Part shown: one piece after another, positions 12,771 to 23,600 of the stretch | How the letters are laid out: each line of letters starts with the position of its first letter | Position numbering within the stretch: position 1 is the first letter of the stretch | Translations under genes and position numbers: made by a program | Notes under the pieces: model-generated | What the model was told of the DNA's origin: nothing | The model's input: the letters and a program-made list of their open reading frames with translations, nothing else | Database searches by the model: none | Assembly (NCBI GenBank): GCA_017163975.1 | Contig: JAFFSR010000300.1 | Span: 513,501-577,500, forward strand | Source of the DNA: Anastatus disparis | Lineage: Eukaryota; Arthropoda; Insecta; Hymenoptera; Eupelmidae | Direction of reading: 5' to 3' | DNA length: 64,000 bases

Positions 12771-12806
12771 ACTGAGTTGTATCTGAATTTATCTGCTGAC
12801 TTTATA
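12771..12806 (-). promoter_or_regulatory. TATA box plus TCAGT initiator
   Basis: On the minus strand TATAAA (12806-12801) is followed 31 nt later by TCAGT (12775-12771), the arthropod initiator motif. Spacing is ideal for an RNA polymerase II core promoter. It would start transcription about 65 nt upstream of the ATG at 12707. Confidence 0.6.
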
Positions 12807-12829
12807 CCCAAGGCCCTCTAGAAAATTTG

Positions 12830-13372
12830 GTATTATGACGTGTCTGTACACAATGACTTCCTTATGAAAAAAAAGCGATAAAGAATGAAGTGTTTTTCAA
12901 AGAAAGAAATAATATACGATCGTAAATGTCTGCAAGAGGGTGTGAACTCATTATATTTTACAGCTACACAGATCACAAAGGTTCTATTCATATCAACATA
13001 TGTTTACGAGTACGTCTTTATTCGGTTAAGTGAGAAATTTAATATTTATTACTTTTCTTTTGAGATTACTTACCGATATACTTTTTTAAGAAATCTAAGC
13101 AAACGTCAATAAATTAATTTGACAGATACTCATGACACTTACTTTTATGGTTTTAAGAGAGAGTAGTATCGTGGGAAATTTTTTTTATGATTCAAAAATA
13201 AAAATTTAATACTTTGGCTTACAAAAAGAACTCTATTCATTATTAAGTCCAATATATTTTCAATGTGTGTGTAAAGGAAAAAAAGCGGATAGGTGTTAAA
13301 GGAGGAGGGATGTGAGAAAAAATCAACACATTAATGTACATTTTCAATTCTGTTTTATTAATCATAAATTTA
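12830..13372. other. Intergenic region between Polinton genes
   Basis: This is AT-rich. The plus-strand frame at 12885-13112 (75 codons) is opposite to every Polinton gene and resembles nothing, so I leave it uncalled. No repeat or RNA gene is seen. Confidence 0.4.
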
Positions 13373-13933
13373 TTATAGAGTAATACATTCTTTTTTAGTA
13401 TGACATTTTTGAAATGCGTACTGATTACAAAAACCAAAACCTAACGAACGTTCATTCTGAAAAGTTTCCACATATTTCTTATGTTTAATCTTATTTCGTA
13501 AAACGCTATTATAAAATTTTACTACTAATTTATCGTTTTTCTTTGAATCTCTTGAAAACTTGCTACAAAACGTACGTAAATTATGAAGATGGCACATATA
13601 GTAAAGAAACATAATGTAATATTGTCCACATACTTGTGAGTCGTGGCTTTGCATTTTTTGTTTATTCCACTGATATTGTCTACAGTTACGTTTGAGTCTA
13701 TTGAGATGATGTGGTGAGACTAATGGGTATCCATAGCTGTCAAAGTACGTTCCGTATCCATTATCATCTATATATATAGCGATCCAATGAGAACCATGCT
13801 TTGTATGATCATCAATATTTGCCACAATTGCTGTTGGATGTTCTAGAACATTCGGGATTCGATCGGCCGCATACACACCTATCGTTCTAGCTTTCAGTGA
13901 GGCAATTGTTTTGATTATTTGCTGAGTATTCAT
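13373..13933 (-). CDS. Polinton adenain-like cysteine protease (PRO)
   Basis: The product is expected to process capsid proteins during maturation, as adenovirus protease does. The 186-residue frame is open from ATG to stop. The catalytic layout is visible: His in GSHWIAIYID (near residue 48), Asp in YFDSYGYP (near 65), and Cys in SQVCGQYYIMFLYYMC (near 102), preceded by a Gln-rich QWNKQKMQSHDSQ stretch that could hold the oxyanion Gln. The C-terminus is basic. Its ATG overlaps the stop of the upstream gene by 4 nt (ATGA), so the two were probably translated from one transcript or by reinitiation. Length is normal for the family. It is the only Polinton frame here without a visible break, so it could still fold if transcribed. 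Confidence 0.88.
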   Translation of the reverse strand: MNTQQIIKTIASLKARTIGVYAADRIPNVLEHPTAIVANIDDHTKHGSHWIAIYIDDNGYGTYFDSYGYPLVSPHHLNRLKRNCRQYQWNKQKMQSHDSQVCGQYYIMFLYYMCHLHNLRTFCSKFSRDSKKNDKLVVKFYNSVLRNKIKHKKYVETFQNERSLGFGFCNQYAFQKCHTKKECITL

Positions 13934-14666
13934 ACTTTGTTGTTTTCAAGACCTTCGTCGTCTTCGTCGTCGTCGTCGTCGGTGTTTTCGCCATTTATTT
14001 CTGAATTATGATTTACCGTAGCCTTGGTTGAAGATGACGCTGTGTCGCAGCAATCAACCTCATCTCTACCCCCTCTACGATAAAGTCTTGACAATCTGCG
14101 TGATCTTATTCGCTCCAAAAGCGCATCACTCGATTTCAAAGGTTCATCCTTACAACTGGGTTTCATACAATCCAGGAGTATTGCATGCAACCACTTTCGC
14201 AATAGGTACGCCTGATTAAGTGCACAGATACTGCTTTTATTCTTTTCCTTGATACAATGACTTATGCAGGAAAGAGACGTTTTTTGATATTTTCGAAAAA
14301 GTTCATAAAATGTAGGTGAATATAAATCTTCAAGATTAATTATTTCTCGTGACATATTCGACTCAAGATATTTAGCTTTTTTATATCCTCTAGTGTAAAT
14401 TCTGGTTGCAATCTTGGCAATATTATATAAATGATGTTGTAATTGTGCTATACTGATATCACCTTTAATCTAATTCATTCCATGATGATGGTTGACAACA
14501 TATCATTGAACCGTTTAATACCACTGGGTGAATCAGAAAAATCATGCGATAATTTAAATATCCAATGATTAAATATTCTTGTTTTTAAACTCAGTACAGC
14601 CACCTCCTTTGGGAAAAAATTATTATTTCGATCTTTTAGACTTTGAATATCTATGACAAAATCCAT
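13930..14666 (-). pseudogene. Conserved Polinton protein of unknown role, one frameshift and one stop
   Basis: The N-terminal part (MDFVIDIQSLKDRNN..FFPKEVAVL, starting at 14666) and the part below (QLQHHLYNIAKIATRIYTRG, then MSREIINLEDLYSP) are one protein broken by a frameshift near 14,475 and a TAG near 14,465. The opening D-x-Q pattern followed by a KE pair and, later, a His-Gly motif resembles a nuclease-like protein I associate with Polintons and some retroelements; I give that only as an impression. The C-terminus has two CxxxC-type pairs, an Arg-rich RSRRLSRLYRRGG string and an Asp/Glu-rich tail. It overlaps the protease gene by 4 nt and has its own TATA/initiator upstream. Confidence 0.6.
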
Positions 14667-14727
14667 GGTCTTTTATTTCAAAAAATAACTATATTGACAA
14701 TGTTTACGAAGCAAACTCTCTTAGAAG

Positions 14728-14764
14728 ACTGATGTCTGATGGGAGTGCGCAATGTGGTTTTATA
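14728..14764 (-). promoter_or_regulatory. TATA box plus TCAGT initiator
   Basis: Minus-strand TATAAA (14764-14759) lies 32 nt upstream of TCAGT (14732-14728), the same layout as at 12.8 kb. It would drive the gene at 13930-14666 and, through the overlapping start, the protease. A second TCAG-type string (TCAGAC, near 14,739) lies between. Confidence 0.6.
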
Positions 14765-14801
14765 ACTGCACCATCTACCACCAGCGCCATCACAAAATAG
14801 T

Positions 14802-16130
14802 TCAAGCGCTAAAATCTGTTATAATTTGACGGCTAGAGTCTATTTCAAGAACATTATCGTATTCAGCGTAAATAATACAATTTACTGTTTGCGCCAAAGC
14901 GTGATCAAATTTCACTTCTATCCGTACACTACCACGCTTAACGAGATTCCAGTGCTGGGCTGCATTCGCAGAGAGATCGGGTGTTAGATCAAATGCAAAC
15001 AGACAATAACCTCTAGAATAATCTATTCGAGTAAGAGCAAGAGACTTGTCAAGGAAATGTATCCCAGTACCGGAAAATAATGTATGATAAGCCTCTACAT
15101 ATTGAGGGTTATTACCTGTAAATTTAGGCTGTAGAGGTTTACTTGGTATCTGTATATCATCATCGTAGAGAGAGAGATAATTAATAGAGAAGTGTTGAAA
15201 GTTCAATGGATTAAATCTTCGGTTACCATTAAACGATCTGTTGTCAACAAAACCAATGATAATTCTTTTGGGCAGCTGACCTAAAATAATGTTGTCGAGT
15301 ATATCTCTGAGAATGCCTCTATGCATAGTAAATGATTTAATTCCAACACGTGTAATAGGATATTTTGCAGTTGCCTTTGATAAAGCATTGGCATGAGCTA
15401 ATAATATCTCAGGACTAATTTTCGAACGACGAATAATCAATGATGCTTCTTTAATACTGACGGTAAAAGTGTCATTTTCTGCAGTATCCATTAGGCAGAA
15501 AGCGTCTTTGTTTCGTACAAGACGTACGCCTACTTCCACACCGTTCAATAAAAATTTATTCTGGTTAAATATATTGCAATGTAAATGATCGATTAAATCA
15601 ACAGTATCCGCATCACCCGTATAGTATTGACGGTTTAGAAGACCCAAGTTAGCTTCTGGGGCATCACGATTCAAATTGGGTAAGCCTTCCATTTTCCCAG
15701 GAGTATCCAGGTATCATAGCGATGTAGTCAAGTGCTAGTTCATTGCACCAGTTGAGTAATTTAACAAGGTTTCAATATAAGCTCTGTATGGATATGCATT
15801 ATTTGGCGGAGAAATGAGTTTTTGATTAAAAAATACATCGATTTGGTTGAAAAGCGAATAAAGAAAATTATTTACCGGACCCACTTTATTGATCTCAGCA
15901 GCGATATTTGGTAAAATTTGTACGCGAACACTTAGCATGGTGTGTGCTAGATCAAGATAATCTTCACCTCCCGGTACAACAAATTCAATAGGCCCATCGT
16001 CGGTAAGAGATGAGACTGGTTTATAATGAATAAACTGAGAGGATTCTAAAGATGTCTGTGTCGGTGGAAGAGTGAACAAATCTAATTCAGATTTCATGCA
16101 TTCACATGAGTTTCCGTATAAGAAGGCCAT
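14802..16130 (-). pseudogene. Polinton major capsid protein (double jelly roll), two in-frame stops
   Basis: This is the main capsid shell protein. A frame of 443 codons runs from ATG at 16130 to TAG at 14802, broken only by TAG at 15735-15737 and TGA at 15714-15716, which lie seven codons apart with no frame change. N-terminal marks include FVVPGGEDYLDLAHTMLSV, typical of the first jelly roll, and VNNFLYSLFNQIDVFFN. C-terminal marks include CLFAFDLTPDLS, LVKRGSVRIEVKF and NCIIYAEYDNVLEID, which are characteristic of Polinton capsid C-termini. Length fits an intact gene apart from the stops. As it stands only a 131-residue N-terminal piece would be made, so no capsid could form. Confidence 0.87.
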
Positions 16131-16173
16131 GTTATTATCTTGGTCCAGAAATATCTGTTACACTCCGTAAAGC

Positions 16174-16630
16174 CTATTTCTTCTTCCTACCAACAATCCC
16201 TTTCTTTTTTCCAATACCAACTTTCTTCTTCTTTATACTGGTATGATTTTTGTTAACTTTGTTAGGCCCTGCTAAACTGCTCTTTAGAGACTGATGCTTC
16301 CGCTTACTAGCCTTTCATTTATAACCACTACCTTTCATTATTTCACTGATTTTCTTTGCAGTTTTTCTCTTGAGATTCTCTCTTGATTCATGCATTCTCG
16401 TTAATATAGCATGCTTAAAATTAACTCTACTATTGGTGACGTCATTCAGCACATGCATGCCAGCTCGAACAGCTTCTTTTCCAACCGCTTTCGCTCCACT
16501 AGTTAAATAAGGTCAGACTCTACGGAAAAGTCCACGTAAAAACTTTCTATTCCATGTCCACGTTGATAGTGTGAACCATTATACACACGATGAACACCCA
16601 ATCTGTTCGCTGTAATAAGCTGTATAGTGA
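16174..16630 (-). pseudogene. Polinton basic capsid-associated protein, broken
   Basis: No long frame is open here, but the decayed sequence is clear on the minus strand: VYNGSHYQRGHGI (near 16,575), then after a frameshift near 16,550 FLRGLFRRV, a TGA at 16513-16515, TSGAKAVGKEAVRAG, HESRENLKRKTAKKI, KGSGYK, a TGA at 16315-16317, and a very basic Lys-rich tail ending at 16174. This succession (Gly/Arg-rich start, GAKAVGKEA core, GSGYK, basic tail) is the conserved small protein that sits between the two capsid genes in many Polintons. A start codon is not obvious; the frame opens just after a stop near 16,635. A core or scaffolding role would be my inference only. Confidence 0.65.
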
Positions 16631-16657
16631 GTCATTTTTTCTTTTTAGTGATTACGC

Positions 16658-17494
16658 TTAGTGTAGTGTAATAGTCAACGTCCCATACTCAAATGGTATA
16701 TGTTTACCGTGTTGATCCCTTATATCGATAATGATATTCTGAAAAGTATTATTTAGTAAAGGGATATAATTTACAGGTGAAAAATGTTTCACTATGGTTG
16801 GTCCTGACGTATATTTTGTGTTATTGAATGTAACTATACGTGAAAGAGCTGCTTGAGTATTTCCGACAGTATAAGGCAAGCATATATCTATGTAAATAAA
16901 GAAGTGATCGAGTATCTCTCTTGCTAAAGACGCAGGTCTGTCTCCAATAATTGAGTGCTGTTTCTTAGCATCTTTGATTTTCATCGTTTTTAAAGAAATG
17001 ACGCCTGTTTTTCGATAAATTTCTTTTTCAAAACCAAAAATACGTCTGATTTTCTCATTAAAATAAAGTTAATGTGTTCCGTTACAATCACATACGCGTC
17101 GTATTACGTAAAATCCTCTTCTTCTTTTTGCTGGTTCAATTACTATGTGTTTATTTAATTCATTTGCTTGATTGATGGCACGTGATAGGTTGGCAATGTT
17201 CTCATACACACCATATGGAAACACAAACTCTATAGCACGCGCATTATCTAAATTAATAAGGTTTTGTGATACTACTTCTTCTTCATCCGATGAATAAAGT
17301 AAAAAACTTGCTTCAGACTCTTGAATGTGTAAAATAGTGCAGGGCATATGAATTTCTGTCATACCGACGCTCCAGTTACCTTGTACACGAATTTCATGTG
17401 ATCAATGTGTGGTATAATAGGTTGTAGTATTATCCGGAAAATATTTCATACTAGTGTTACTTGGTAATACCAGATAAAAGTCATATTCTTCCAT
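16658..17494 (-). pseudogene. Polinton minor capsid (penton-like) protein, two in-frame stops
   Basis: A 279-codon frame runs from ATG at 17494 to 16658, interrupted by TGA at 17402-17404 and TAA at 17069-17071 with frame kept. The N-terminus (DFYLVLPSN, then a Thr/Tyr-rich stretch, then NWSVGMTEIHMPC) and the C-terminus (HFSPVNYIPLLNN, IIIDIRDQHGKHIPFEYG, TLTITLH) are strongly characteristic of the Polinton minor capsid protein, a single jelly roll expected at the vertices. Length is somewhat short of the usual roughly 300-400 residues, mainly in the middle. It lies directly upstream of the capsid-associated gene and downstream of integrase, the usual neighbourhood. Confidence 0.8.
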
Positions 17495-17644
17495 TTTTTA
17501 ATTTTCAATTGAAGTCAATTTACTCGCTTTAATCCAAGAATTGAATTTTTCTGGGTATCCGTTTCACTTTACGAGAATTTTTTTGTTCGATTCTCATTCT
17601 TTACTACGTATTATACGTTCAATTTTAAACTTTTCTGTTTCTGC

Positions 17645-18597
17645 TTAGCGCTTTTTACCTACTTTGACTAGCTCCTCTGAGTAAAAAAAGCCATTAATCT
17701 TTTCACCATTTAAATCCGTCAATTTGTATGCGTATAGCTGTTGTCGTCTTGATATTCGTGAAATTTTGAAAATTTCTTTGCTGTAATTTTTTTCATATCC
17801 TTTCTTAAACGTGCCTTTCGAACGACTGATACGTACGTAAGAGCCCTGCGTGTATGTAGGCGCGCGTGATGGTTTTCGCTGACTAAGAGCTTTTTTTTCT
17901 AAATTTTTTCTAGCTGTAAATGCGTTATAATTAGTTACATCTGCAGGTACCATTTTAATTCCCATATATAAAGTGTGATTATATGCATTGACGATATTTT
18001 GTATTACATCGATGTACCTGTGAGTATTTTTGTGTGTAAAATATTTAAACATTCGTTTCTTAAGCGTGCGATTTAAACGCTCTACAACAACTGCTTTGAT
18101 GTCTGGATTGCGCGCTGTGCAATTCAGACACAGACAAAAATTTATATCTCGCTTTTTTAAGTACTCTTGAAAAGAAGAATTTATAAACTCTTTACCCTTG
18201 TCCGATTGTATAGTTACAGGAATCCGTCCATTTGCTCTCTTGAGAATCTTCTTGAAAGCTATGGTGACGGTACGTCCACTTTTATCTCGGAGTGCCTCTA
18301 CCCAAGCATATTTGCTGAGAACATCTATGACGACGAGTAGGTAACAGTAGCCATCGTTATATTCTTTGAAAGATTGCATATCACACAAGTCTATCTCCCA
18401 GCAATCATCGATATTTGTTACGTTGTATCTTAATCTTGGAAATCTTCGATGAATAGGCTTGTGTAGCGTATAAGCATCCTGGTTACTTAACCACTCATCA
18501 ATACGCTCTTTTTACGAATTAAATTACGGGCACCAGCGTATCCGGCTTCGTGTGAAGTATCGTAATATATTTTTTCAAAAGATATTTTTATATGCTA
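17645..18597 (-). pseudogene. Polinton retroviral-like integrase, 5' frameshift
   Basis: This protein inserts the element into the host genome. The catalytic core is open from about 18510 to 17645. The first Asp is in WEIDLCDM (near 18390), the second in TIQSDKGKEF (near 18210) and the Glu in AVVVERLNRTLKKRM (near 18090), about 39 residues after the second Asp. A C-terminal chromo/SH3-like part (GSYVRISRSKGTFKKGYE, ISRRQQLYAYKLTDLNGE) follows. The N-terminal piece (KIYYDTSHEAGYAGARNLIRK, 18515-18580) is in a different frame, so one indel lies near 18,515. The frame then closes at a TAG near 18,598, next to the end of the preceding gene. All three catalytic residues remain, so the core itself looks undamaged. 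Confidence 0.85.
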
Positions 18598-19094
18598 AAA
18601 CTTTTCCATTTTTGCTTGAGTATTTTTTTCTTATTTCTACCTTCGGCTTTACTGTATTCGTATCGAAAGTGTAGCTCTCTCACTAAATCTTCAATATCTG
18701 TTGAATTTTTTCGCTTTCGTTTATTATTAGACTTTTCAGCATCTAATGTCTTATACTGCTGTAACACATCTGTATTACCGACAAGTTTAAACGGCGTTTC
18801 TGACAAAGCTAAAAATCTTGTCATTTGTGCTCTTCCAGCGGGTGGAGTGAGAGATTTTTTTTCTTCTTATAACGTATATTTTTGATATTTCTCTCGTTCA
18901 TCGGTGATACTTTCGGAAAAAAGAATATCATGCATCCCAGCATCTGAGCGTGATAGATTATCTCCTTTTGTCTGTACTGTTTGTTCTATTTCTTTACCCA
19001 TAGACTGGTTTTTTTCAGCCACTATCGAGGATGAACGTATTCCCCGCTCATACTCGTCTTCTGGGATAATGACCATTTTACGGGTACGTTCCAT
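18588..19094 (-). pseudogene. Conserved small Polinton protein with one in-frame stop
   Basis: A 169-codon frame from ATG at 19094 to 18588 is interrupted only by TAA at 18867-18869. The N-terminus (MVIIPEDEYER, later GDNLSRSDAGMHDILFSES and DEREKYQKY) fits a short helical protein regularly found beside the Polinton integrase. The second half holds a basic KSNNKRKRKNS patch and a charged tail that could be a fusion or read-through toward integrase, because the integrase N-terminal region begins where this frame ends. The plus-strand frames over the same DNA are shadows. Its function is unknown to me. Confidence 0.6.
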
Positions 19095-19097
19095 TGT

Positions 19098-19559
19098 TTA
19101 AACGTTGTTGCCACCGAAAATTTTTGATACTAAAGCACCTATGATTGGGGCTAAAAGAGGTAAAAAACCTCCATCATTTTGGATAAGTACACGTTTTTTC
19201 TAATGCCAGTTAGTATTTTTACGTTCAGAATCATTCCCACCTTTTTTTCTTCTTATTATCAATTTTCGTAATACATGTTTGTACTTTTTTAATCGCTCTT
19301 TCTGAGAATGTTTTAATTTTACTGTCCCGCGTAACACGTTTAATACACACTCGCATATACACTTTATTAAATTTTTATCAGCTGATCGTAGTAAAGCTAC
19401 TCGCTGTTAAGTATCCGAATGACAGAGGGCGTTTAAAATTGCAACGCACTTTTTACTAAAATTAGATGGTAAACAGTCGCAATTACCAGCACCAGATTGA
19501 CTGTTTTTATTCTTCTTTCTTTTCTTCTTTTTCTTGTTTTTCGATGTTACCTTGGCCAT
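19098..19559 (-). pseudogene. Small basic Polinton protein with hydrophobic GGFLPLL tail, two in-frame stops
   Basis: A 154-codon frame runs from ATG at 19559 to TAA at 19098 with TAA at 19407-19409 and TAG at 19200-19202 in frame. The N-terminus is a Lys-rich tract, followed by a Cys-containing segment, an IKCICECVLNVLRG helix, a second basic helix (LKKYKHVLRKLIIRRKKGG), and a C-terminal GGFLPLLAPIIGALVSKIF-like segment. That hydrophobic Gly/Pro/Leu tail after basic helices is typical of a protein found in many Polintons and resembles adenovirus core peptide layout; the functional link is inference. It lies four bases from the next gene, between ATPase and the gene at 18588. Confidence 0.7.
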
Positions 19560-19610
19560 AGCTGCTCGTATACTGCTTTGATTCGTCTTGTTGACGCTTG
19601 TTTTATATCT

Positions 19611-20273
19611 TTAGCGTAGATTTGAATGATATTTCGGTAAATAGGCATACTGAACTATATCATCGAGAAATACACACGTTCTAAAACGATATTCATCATA
19701 TGTACTTTGTTTCAAGTCCAAGAAAAGGTAACCATGTGGTACACGTGTACTGTCTAAATAGGCTTCTTGCAGGAATTTCGGATCTTTGGGGTATACTTAT
19801 CGCGCAAGATACTGAATTGGAGCACGATCTCGGGGTTTTTTAAAAATTACAATGTAATTCGCGTTTAATGAAATATCTCTTTGACCACTACCTTTGTGAA
19901 ATAGATTTTAAGTGATGATAATAACACTAATATTCTTATGGTGGCTACCTTTTGTAAATAAATCTAGAATAGTATTGTTGGAAGATTCACGCATCAAATC
20001 ATCGATAATTATTAATTTTTTCTTTTCATTATCGTGTGAATAATCCGAGTTGTGTGGTAAACCTTCGTGAAATTCTATAACCTGCTGACTTGGTATTTTC
20101 AAATCGTTTTTGTATGCTTCTTGCCACTTGGCGTAATAAAATAATATTCTGTCAAATGTTACATCGCAGATAAGGGGGAGCTTTGCGAGAAATCGCTTTA
20201 CAAATACCGTTTTACCACACCCCGTAGGACCGCTAACAATACACGTAAACGGGTGTCTGAAACATGTATCCAT
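19611..20273 (-). pseudogene. Polinton packaging ATPase (FtsK/HerA-like), two in-frame stops
   Basis: It would pump DNA into capsids. A 221-codon frame from ATG at 20273 to 19611 is broken by TAA at 19908-19910 and TAA at 19797-19799, each with frame kept. Walker A is GPTGCGKTVF (near residue 15), Walker B is LIIIDDLM (near residue 92). After the first stop NLFHKGSGQRDISLNANYI continues the family pattern, including the Q-R pair expected after a sensor strand, and PKDPKFLQEAYLDSTR marks the C-terminus. Both stops fall where Gln is common in relatives, which suggests CAA or CAG to TAA/TAG changes. Full length is close to the usual 220-230 residues. Confidence 0.87.
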
Positions 20274-20335
20274 CTCGTTATCTTTTTACTTACTACCATT
20301 TTCACAATGATGATAGCTGTATTTAACTAGTAAAC

Positions 20336-20525
20336 AAGAGGGGGGCGGCGGCGGCGGGAGGCGTGATAATTAGCTATTTTTTCACGCCTCTTACTCAGCT
20401 AATTAACTCACGCGCGCGCGCGAAACACACGCGTTTCGTCATCTAATTTCGCGTGTGTTTAAACATCAGCCGCTTCACGCGGTGCAGACACGCGTGATAT
20501 TCAGCTAATTTCGCGTGTCTCTCGA
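20336..20525. promoter_or_regulatory. GC-rich block of three tandem hairpins
   Basis: Between polymerase and ATPase genes lies a sharp GC-rich island. A GGGGGGCGGCGGCGGCGGG run comes first. Three perfect inverted repeats follow: 9-bp stem at 20358-20366/20382-20390 (GAGGCGTGA), 11-bp stem at 20423-20433/20450-20460 (AAACACACGCG), and 9-bp stem at 20486-20494/20512-20520 (AGACACGCG). The loops are 15-17 nt and share TAATT/CTAATTT-like strings. A small CCGC..GCGG stem sits at 20470-20482. This could be a regulatory, boundary or replication structure of the Polinton; no function is proven. Confidence 0.65.
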
Positions 20526-20681
20526 TAATATTATTATTATTTTAACATTATAATTTATAACTGAAAATTTTTTTAAATAAGAGTAAAGGTTAAATAAAAA
20601 ATAAAATTTCATTCAATGTTTTTATTTACAATAAAATATATACATATTTTTCATTCTTACATAAAATATTGCTAAAGTTTT
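20521..20681. other. AT-rich spacer downstream of the polymerase gene
   Basis: Short intergenic DNA between the polymerase stop and the hairpin block. On the minus strand AATAAA-type strings occur (for example near 20,630), suitable as a polyadenylation signal for the polymerase transcript. Confidence 0.35.
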
Positions 20682-23600
20682 CTAATAACTAAATGATAGA
20701 GAAAGTCTAGGATTAATATAACGTCTGTTTTTCAGAACCACGCAACAAGTTTTAGATTCTGGATGTGTAACAACCTCATGCATATTTGTACGCCGTATAC
20801 TTTAAAAATTTAATTAAATTTTTTTACATGCTTGATTTTTTCGCTCGACCTCGTCATCTATTTGATGTACTGCGAAATGCATCAATGATCAATTCATTGA
20901 TGCTTTCAAAATTTATTTTCAACCGATTAGAGAAATTTAAAGTTATACCCTTAACCTTACAACATTAAAATATTTCGCCATTAAGGTTTACAGCGCGATA
21001 AGCGTGAAATTTCGGACCCCCTAAAATAAAATGTTGTATATACGCACCTTCTCCATGGACTGTCAACTCGTCGGTCATGTCACCGAGTTTTGTACCCTCG
21101 ACCGGATTATATTCCTCAATTTCATTATCTTTGGATGTAAATATACACGAGTCGGTATCGCAATATAAAACGCGTCTCCCTAATTTTTCTAGATCCTCAT
21201 AAAGTTTCAATCTAGCTTGAGCCGTCGTATAAGCCACAATAACGACATTTGTATATGCTGCAGTAGGCGCTGCTTCCTCTTTGTATTGCCAGTTGGCATA
21301 CAACATTTCATCATTCACAGCAAGTATATCGTACACTTCCTTATCGGCTGCTGTAAGAAGTTTCAAGAGTGCTTCTCGTGACTTTATAATATCCGTTTGC
21401 TTTAAATTACTACGCTGTCCAAATTTACCCCAAAAGGAATTGAGACAGAGTTTTGCAACAGCTCGTAACCCAGCATTTTTCTCAATTTTCTCCTTATCTA
21501 TACAAATGCCTTCATCTATTTCATACTGTATGACATATTGATCTTTACTAGCGTCATTGATAAACCAAGAAGACCAACCGCTAGCCTCCTGTTTAATTTT
21601 TAGAAAGGTGTTTACATATTCAGCAAAGAGTACCACTTGAAGTCGCTTGGTCGAACTGCGTCATTTCGTATTGCCAAATGATATATATTTCAGTTATACG
21701 AGACCCTAGTTCAACGGCTTTACGCATTTTATCGACAACCCATGTACCTGTCAATTCACGATCTTTTACATTTTCATGACTACAATCTCCTTGACGCATT
21801 TCTTTACAGCAAGAACGACATAGAGCAAAAAGTAGTCGATTGTGCATTTTAATAGGTAGCAGCGGTATATACAAATTACGCGGTGGTAGCACTTTGCATT
21901 TAATTAAACCTTTGACGCCTGATGAATCGTTATTGTTACCTGATGTCAGTTCCTTACACTTTTCTCCAAGCAAAATACGCGTATGCCCGAGAGGAAATCA
22001 CCCACGCTTACACACGTAAGGGTAGAGAGAGAAAATATCCGTATATTTAATTTTTTCTCCCTGACCAACTCTGCACTGAGTGACAAAATTTTTCGTTCTA
22101 CCACCGAAAAATGCGTCCCGTAGATCCAAAATTATACGTAGCATAATGGGGTGATTACTAACGTAATTTTTAATATCAGGGTTCTCACTTTTGATACGAT
22201 CGAATTCACATTTCCATATCTTGTGAACTTCGTACCCGAATGATTTTATTTTTTCTATTTTTCTTACTGTGTTTTCAAAAACCTCGTTAAACGTGCGACC
22301 GTAAGACAATCACTGCTCATGATTATTTGGAAAACATTTGGAACAACCGTAAATGAAGCAACCCTGATACTCGAATACAATACCCTTTTGATTTGGTAAA
22401 TTTTGATCAGCTGCTAAGAAACTGTCAACGTGAAATCTCTCTGGTAGCATGACTTCACGTACTCTACCAGCGTGAGCTATTTCTCTACCGAGTTCATGTT
22501 CACACTGCACTAACCATTTTAGGGATTTTTGCGAGTGCTTGTCACCCCGTCGATAACCAGCGGATGGTAAAACACCGATAGTATTTTTTTGTAAATAATT
22601 TTTTCTATATACCGTTGAACACGTGGATGCTATAGTTACAGCATCCGTAAAAGAGCATGTTTTCCCGCATTCTAGAAATATCTTTCTGAAGGCTATACAC
22701 GATCGCCTTAAAATTTCTACATCCATACGACAATATTCTACTATTTCACGTTTAAAATCGAATTCATAGTTACCTACATTCTCGTTATACCACGTAAAGA
22801 AATCAATTTTCTCGGAAAGAGGCATTGTATCTATACCGTAAAATTTAACATCTGGTAAGGGTCGTCTGTAATTTTGATTTTCCTGTGTATTAAACAGGTG
22901 TGGAAAGTAGCCTTTTTTACTTGATGTTGGTAAGCCAAAAAGCCTTTGGAAGCGCGCTCAACCTCATGTAGAAGTAGTTTAAGCTATCAATAAACTTAGT
23001 GTTGGCACATTAAAGCATGATAATACTCTGCCAGTTTAAAATTACGCTTGTACGTAAGATGTATTTTCCACGATTTCTTTTAAAATAAATTGACCTTCGA
23101 AGCCTTCAGAATTATGCGCAGCACATATTATTTGCTCAAAACCCGTTTTTTTACGAATAGCAATTTCGAGTAAACGCTTGACCGGATCATCCCAAAAAAC
23201 AAACTCACGTACACCGCATGTAGAGCAAAAAGTACCTATATTCTCGAAATCCATACAGTCCTCGCATACCTGATGTACTACGCAGAGGTTTGGTACATGT
23301 ATTTTTATACTGGAGCTATCCCTATACGATGGGTCTTGCCGGATTTCGAAATCGTAGAATATAAACAAATTTCTTTTCGTTTTCGATGCATCGCTAGATT
23401 GACCGCTTTTCGCTTTATTAGATAGAATTGTCGGTATATAACATAAATCTTTCACATTATGTTTTCGACGACATGTGCTGCACCAATTAATCCCGCATAC
23501 ATGCCTATCTCTAATTTTATTAATTCTTTTACAGCAACGAGGACAAGCTTAAACAACATCGCATAATTTTTTGTTATTTTTCTTTGTAACTAACGACTGT

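Noticed and set aside
18592..19101. Plus-strand frames opposite the Polinton small gene
   Set aside because: Antisense shadows of a gene supported by family pattern and by neighbours on the minus strand.
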